Positions 6,132-8,394 of a stretch of 8,394 nucleotides of DNA are shown here, one piece after another. Origin of the DNA: Clostridiales bacterium (GTDB lineage: Bacteria; Bacillota; Clostridia; Oscillospirales; Oscillospiraceae). A model generated the notes under the pieces. It was not told the origin of the DNA, did not search any database, and worked only from the letters and a program-made list of their open reading frames with translations. The position numbers and the translations under genes were made by a program. The stretch covers positions 1 to 8,394 of the forward strand of contig JAQXNP010000199.1 in the NCBI GenBank assembly GCA_029098065.1. The letters are read 5' to 3'. Within the stretch, counting starts at the first letter, position 1, and every line of letters starts with the position of its first letter.

Positions 6132-6744
6132 GACGGCAACCAGGTGTACGTTTTTGCCGTGCGGCTCTGTGACAATGCGGAAGATTGGGACATGGATGTA
6201 TTCTCACGTGCAACACCGGAAGGCCTGGAGGAATTCTTTGTGGGCAAGCCCGGTATTTTGATCACTGCTGGTCCGTGAAGGGTCAGACCGCCCGGATTTT
6301 CCGGACTGAGCTGGCGGAGGATCCCGGCGGCGGACGGGCCGGACTGGAGGGCGAGTCCTATTGCCGGCTCAAAGGATGGGCCTATATTCTCCGCACAGAT
6401 GAGACCAGGGACGTGATTGCCCAGATTAACGGCGGTATCCTGCGGGAGGTCTCTGTGGGATGCAGCTGCGGAAAGCGCATTTGCTCCGTCTGTGTCAAGG
6501 ACCTGTACTCTCCGGAGTGCAGCCACCATAAGGGCGCTGAGTATGGCTGGAAGATCTGACTGGGCATTCTGAGCGATCCGACAGACGCCTCTGAGTGGTC
6601 CTTCGTGGCAGTCTCCGCCCAGCCGGCGGCCGGCGTGACAAAGGACTGAAGCCGGAATCCAGTGATTCAGCGGGCGCGGCGTCCGCAGATGATGCGGCAG
6701 ATGACCTCGTCACTGTCGAAAAATTACGTTTTGGAGGTATGTGA
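6132..6744 (+). pseudogene. Phage prohead protease remnant
   Basis: The peptide NQVYVFAVRLCDNAEDWDMD and GLEEFFVGKPGI matches the start of a clostridial phage capsid maturation protease. After one base is lost in a T-run (6256-6259) the next frame continues with DHCWSVKGQTARIFRTELAE, LKGWAYILRTDETRDVIAQI, NGGILREVSVGCSCGKR and the Cys/His segment CSVCVKDLYSPECSHHKG. TGA at 6557-6559 interrupts YGWKI and LGILSDPTDASEWSFVAV, which stay in frame. A second shift near 6640-6647 leads into a short acidic tail ending with TGA at 6742-6744. Such proteases trim scaffold and capsid during head assembly. With two frameshifts, an internal stop and no own start codon, this copy cannot work. Assignment rests on remembered family likeness and gene order. 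Confidence 0.65.
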
Positions 6745-6747
6745 AAC

Positions 6748-6957
6748 ATGGATATGAAGGAACACATCAACCTGAAGAACCAGCGCAAGCAGACTGTGGA
6801 CGCCCTGGAGGAGGCCCGTGTGGCCAAACAGGCCGCCAGCCATCGGTAACGCTGACGCCATTAAAAAGGTGTCCGATGCCTTTGACGCGCAGAAGACTGT
6901 GGTCTAGAGCTGGACGAGTGGAAAAACGAGTACGAGATCCGTAGAAAGAGGGACTGA
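6748..6957 (+). pseudogene. Major capsid protein N-terminal remnant
   Basis: Behind TTTTGGAGG, 10 bases before ATG, a 33-codon frame starts MDMKEHINLKNQRKQTVDAL, the charged coiled-coil start typical of HK97-like major capsid proteins (scaffolding delta domain), and stops at 6847-6849. Overlapping in a second frame is AIGNADAIKKVSDAFDAQ, to a TAG at 6905-6907, and in a third LELDEWKNEYEIRRKRD, to TGA at 6955-6957. All three pieces have the helical character of the delta domain, so they are read as one gene broken by two shifts. The large capsid fold that should follow is absent; the DUF6273-type gene starts two bases later. The last piece might belong to another phage gene. Confidence 0.55.
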
Positions 6958-6959
6958 GG

Positions 6960-7589
6960 ATGGAGAACGGCACAGCCGTGGGCTATCCGGTCGTAAATCA
7001 GGGTATTCCGAGCGGGTCGAGCTTGTATGACTGTCCGTGCGATGGAACGTGGTTACTGAGAAAGTATATCTATGAGGAACGACAGTGGCACAGCTCGAAT
7101 GTCAACGACTATGCCAACAGCACCATCCACAGCTACCTGAACAGCACCTTCCTCACCCGGTTTGATTCCGACATCCAGGATGCCATCAAACAGGTGAAGA
7201 CTCCGTATGTCAACGGCACCGGTTCCAGTGGCTCCGTGGCCTCCAGTGCGAACGGCCTGTCCGCGAAAATTTTCCTGCTATCCGGTTACGAAGTCGGCTT
7301 CCTCACATCCGTCAGCAAATACGTCCCGGTGGCCGGTGCCAAGCTGGACTTTTTTGAGTCCGGCATTACGAACAAAACGACGCGCATTGCGTATCTGAAT
7401 GGCACGGCCATCAACTGGTGGCTCCGATCTCCATACACCGAGTACACCAACTACGTCTGGTTCGTCTACACCAACGGCGGTTCCAACTACCGCTACTGCT
7501 CCGACTCGTATGGCGTCCGTCCCGCTTTGGTACTTCCAAGCACCGCCGTATTTGACAAAGATACTCTTGTTTTCAAGGGGGTGAAGTAA
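6960..7589 (+). CDS. DUF6273-type phage protein, lectin-like C-terminus
   Basis: This intact 209-residue protein belongs to the group annotated DUF6273, common in clostridial phages and gut Firmicutes. Typical blocks are YPVVNQGIPSGSSLYD (residues 9-24), CDGTWLLRKYIYEERQWHSS (27-46), VNDYANSTIHSYLNSTFL (48-65), KIFLLSGYEVGF (103-114), INWWLRSPY (151-159) and YGVRPALVLP (184-193). The C-terminal WWLRSP...GVRPAL frame resembles the C-type-lectin / formylglycine-generating-enzyme-like fold used by phage receptor-binding and variable proteins, and the segment between is rich in Tyr, Asn, Ser and Cys. No signal peptide is seen. The start follows GAGGG and lies two bases after the capsid remnant. 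Many relatives are longer at the N-terminus, so the first residues may have been lost at the junction. The stop overlaps the next start (TAATG). A role in host or surface binding is inferred. Confidence 0.75.
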   Translation: MENGTAVGYPVVNQGIPSGSSLYDCPCDGTWLLRKYIYEERQWHSSNVNDYANSTIHSYLNSTFLTRFDSDIQDAIKQVKTPYVNGTGSSGSVASSANGLSAKIFLLSGYEVGFLTSVSKYVPVAGAKLDFFESGITNKTTRIAYLNGTAINWWLRSPYTEYTNYVWFVYTNGGSNYRYCSDSYGVRPALVLPSTAVFDKDTLVFKGVK

Positions 7590-7858
7590 TGTACAAAATC
7601 ACTACCGCAGCCGGCAAGGAAAAGCTGGCAGAGCGTGTGACATGGATTCGCAGGCACGCCAGCGGAAAGGCATATCTTATCTGCCCCCGGGAAAAGGCAG
7701 AGGGATGCGCCGTGAGCGGGAACTGTTACCTGTATTCCGATGGGGCGCAGATCCACGAGTTTGATGTGGGAGATACCATTTCCGTAATTGATGCGGACGC
7801 CATGAACGCAGACCAAGAGTACAGACTTGTGCTGTTGGAATTGGGACTCAATGAATAG
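7589..7858 (+). CDS. Small phage protein of unknown function
   Basis: This 89-residue ORF starts one base inside the preceding stop (TAATG) and is preceded by AAGGGGGTG five bases before ATG, so it is translationally coupled to the DUF6273-type gene. The peptide begins MYKITTAAGKEKLAERVTWI and has two Cys in a short central segment (CPREKAEGCAVSGNC has three, near residues 31-45). It ends in an acidic stretch with no membrane segment. I do not recognise a domain. Similar small ORFs sit next to DUF6273-type genes in clostridial prophages, which suggests a partner or assembly role. Confidence 0.7.
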   Translation: MYKITTAAGKEKLAERVTWIRRHASGKAYLICPREKAEGCAVSGNCYLYSDGAQIHEFDVGDTISVIDADAMNADQEYRLVLLELGLNE

Positions 7859-7874
7859 AAAGGAGTAAAAAACT

Positions 7875-8024
7875 ATGCTGTACAGAACTTTGAAGCGCAT
7901 GATCGAGAGGGACAACACCGAGGGCATCGCAGAGAAAATTGACATTTTCTTTGCCGCGAGGAAATTGAACGAGACGGAGTACACGGAGCTGACCGGGATG
8001 CTGCCGGACACGGCAGCGAAATAA
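7875..8024 (+). CDS. XkdX-like small phage protein
   Basis: This 49-residue ORF follows AAAGGAG 9-10 bases before ATG and lies 16 bases after the previous gene. The peptide MLYRTLKRMIERDNTEGIAE, then KIDIFFAARKLNETEYTELT, is helical with a pattern of short, charged helices and a conserved-looking L.E.EY.EL ending. This size and pattern match the XkdX-type proteins found between tail-fibre genes and the lysis module in Gram-positive siphophages and myophages. Their function is not well defined. It is intact and in operon with the preceding two genes. Confidence 0.7.
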   Translation: MLYRTLKRMIERDNTEGIAEKIDIFFAARKLNETEYTELTGMLPDTAAK

Positions 8025-8043
8025 AAGAGGGGCCAGGAACACT

Positions 8044-8101
8044 CAGAGCGGCATCACGTTGATGCCGCTCTGGAAATATCATTCTTGTTATACATTATAA
8101 T
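8044..8101 (+). terminator. Perfect hairpin and AT-rich -10-like site between phage genes
   Basis: Bases 8044-8056 and 8060-8072 form a perfect 13-bp stem (core CAGAGCGGCATCA) with a 3-base loop. No T-run follows (GAAATATCATTC), so termination would be weak and RNA processing or a barrier to exonucleases is equally possible. Just downstream, TATAAT (8096-8101) could be a -10 box for the next gene, but no good -35 box lies 17 bases upstream. Confidence 0.45.
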
Positions 8102-8137
8102 TTCGCGTTCTTAAACTCACTAAAAGGGAGTTATGCA

Positions 8138-8394
8138 ATGATCGTATTTAATAATTGGTGTATTGAAAACGTTGGTGATCTCGGACACCAATATGACAAC
8201 CTGTCCAGAATCCTTTTGGTACGCGGAGTCCCTGACGGATACAAATGGCAGATGAATATCAAGGCCGGTGACAATTTTGATGTCCTCGACCTCGATCAGA
8301 TGGACGATGGAGTCGGTGTTGTGCTGACCAAGGAGCATCTGTCAATCACCGGATATTATGAGCTCCAGCTCGTTGGGACGCTGCTCTCCGATGG
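8138..8394 (+). CDS. Phage baseplate/tail-fibre-type protein, N-terminal part
   Basis: An open frame of 85 codons runs off the window end. It begins MIVFNNWCIENVGDLGHQYD and continues with LVRGVPDGYKWQMNIKAG, MDDGVGVVLTKEHLSITGYY and ELQLVGTLL. This beta-rich pattern is the N-terminus of phage structural proteins of the baseplate upper protein / tail-fibre type that attach later receptor-binding domains to the tail. The start follows AAAGGGAG 7 bases before ATG; an overlapping upstream ATG at 8133 stops after two codons. No membrane segment is seen. The last 57 bases of intergenic DNA before it may hold its promoter. Function is inferred from neighbours and general pattern. Confidence 0.6.
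   Translation, partial: MIVFNNWCIENVGDLGHQYDNLSRILLVRGVPDGYKWQMNIKAGDNFDVLDLDQMDDGVGVVLTKEHLSITGYYELQLVGTLLSD

Larger units (their letters stand above)
5609..8394 (+). mobile_element. Degraded prophage (siphophage remnant)
   Basis: All genes to the right of the recombinase remnant read on the plus strand and follow siphophage order: portal, prohead protease, major capsid, then late tail-fibre-type genes. The head genes are broken and the middle of the structural cluster is missing, while the late genes from 6960 on are open. No integrase, repressor, terminase, lysis gene or attachment site is visible, and the element runs past the right end of the window. Confidence 0.8.

Noticed and set aside
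5288..8394. CRISPR array, tRNA genes or phage attachment sites
   Set aside because: No regularly spaced repeats, no tRNA cloverleaf pattern, and no matching direct repeats flanking the remnant could be seen; the right end of the prophage is outside the window.
5288..8394. A defence or toxin-antitoxin system hidden in the prophage remnant
   Set aside because: The recognisable pieces are recombinase, head and tail-type genes. The small 89-aa and 49-aa frames fit late phage genes rather than a toxin and antitoxin pair.

Overview
The window looks like a chromosomal segment from a GC-rich gut clostridium, most likely an Oscillospiraceae-type Firmicute. This rests on strong AGGAGG-type ribosome binding sites, clostridial acyl-CoA fermentation genes and a clostridial siphophage remnant. 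No marker gene allows a species call.

Bases 1-5287 are a metabolic and accessory region whose genes all lie on the minus strand. Read in the direction of transcription, from high to low coordinates, they are: a small hotdog-fold acyl-CoA ammonia-lyase-like protein (4919-5287); a class III (CaiB/BaiF) CoA-transferase (3680-4873, with a GTG start); a strong terminator; a well-formed promoter with an 18-bp palindrome between its -35 and -10 boxes; a MoxR-type AAA+ ATPase (2691-3518); its partner CoxE-like VWA protein (1477-2676); an unrecognised 3' gene remnant (about 1213-1440); a nitroreductase (468-1127); and the C-terminal remnant of an acetyl-CoA hydrolase / 4-hydroxybutyrate-type CoA-transferase broken by an in-frame stop (212-454). 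The first 200 bases are intergenic and rich in inverted repeats, with two terminator hairpins.

Bases 5288-5578 hold a decayed small serine recombinase on the minus strand. It runs right up to the start codon of the hotdog gene, so the ribosome binding site of the CoA operon lies in recombinase-derived DNA.

Bases 5609-8394 are a plus-strand prophage remnant. The head genes are broken: the portal fragments are frameshifted, portal and prohead protease appear fused by a deletion, the protease carries two frameshifts and an internal stop, and the major capsid protein keeps only an N-terminal piece. At about 6957 this ruin joins an intact late-gene cassette: a DUF6273-type protein, an 89-aa phage ORF, a 49-aa XkdX-like ORF, and the start of a baseplate or tail protein cut by the window end. 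The rest of the head genes, the tail tube, tape measure and tail-tip genes are missing between the two parts.

The hotdog and CaiB genes probably act together on CoA thioesters, one activating the acid by CoA transfer and the other adding or removing a small group such as ammonia at the beta carbon. MoxR and VWA probably form a chaperone-like pair acting on an unidentified target. I did not find a convincing new defence system. The most interesting leads are the hotdog-CaiB pair, the palindromic promoter of moxR-VWA, and the intact DUF6273 gene, whose C-terminus resembles the variable domains of diversity-generating systems.
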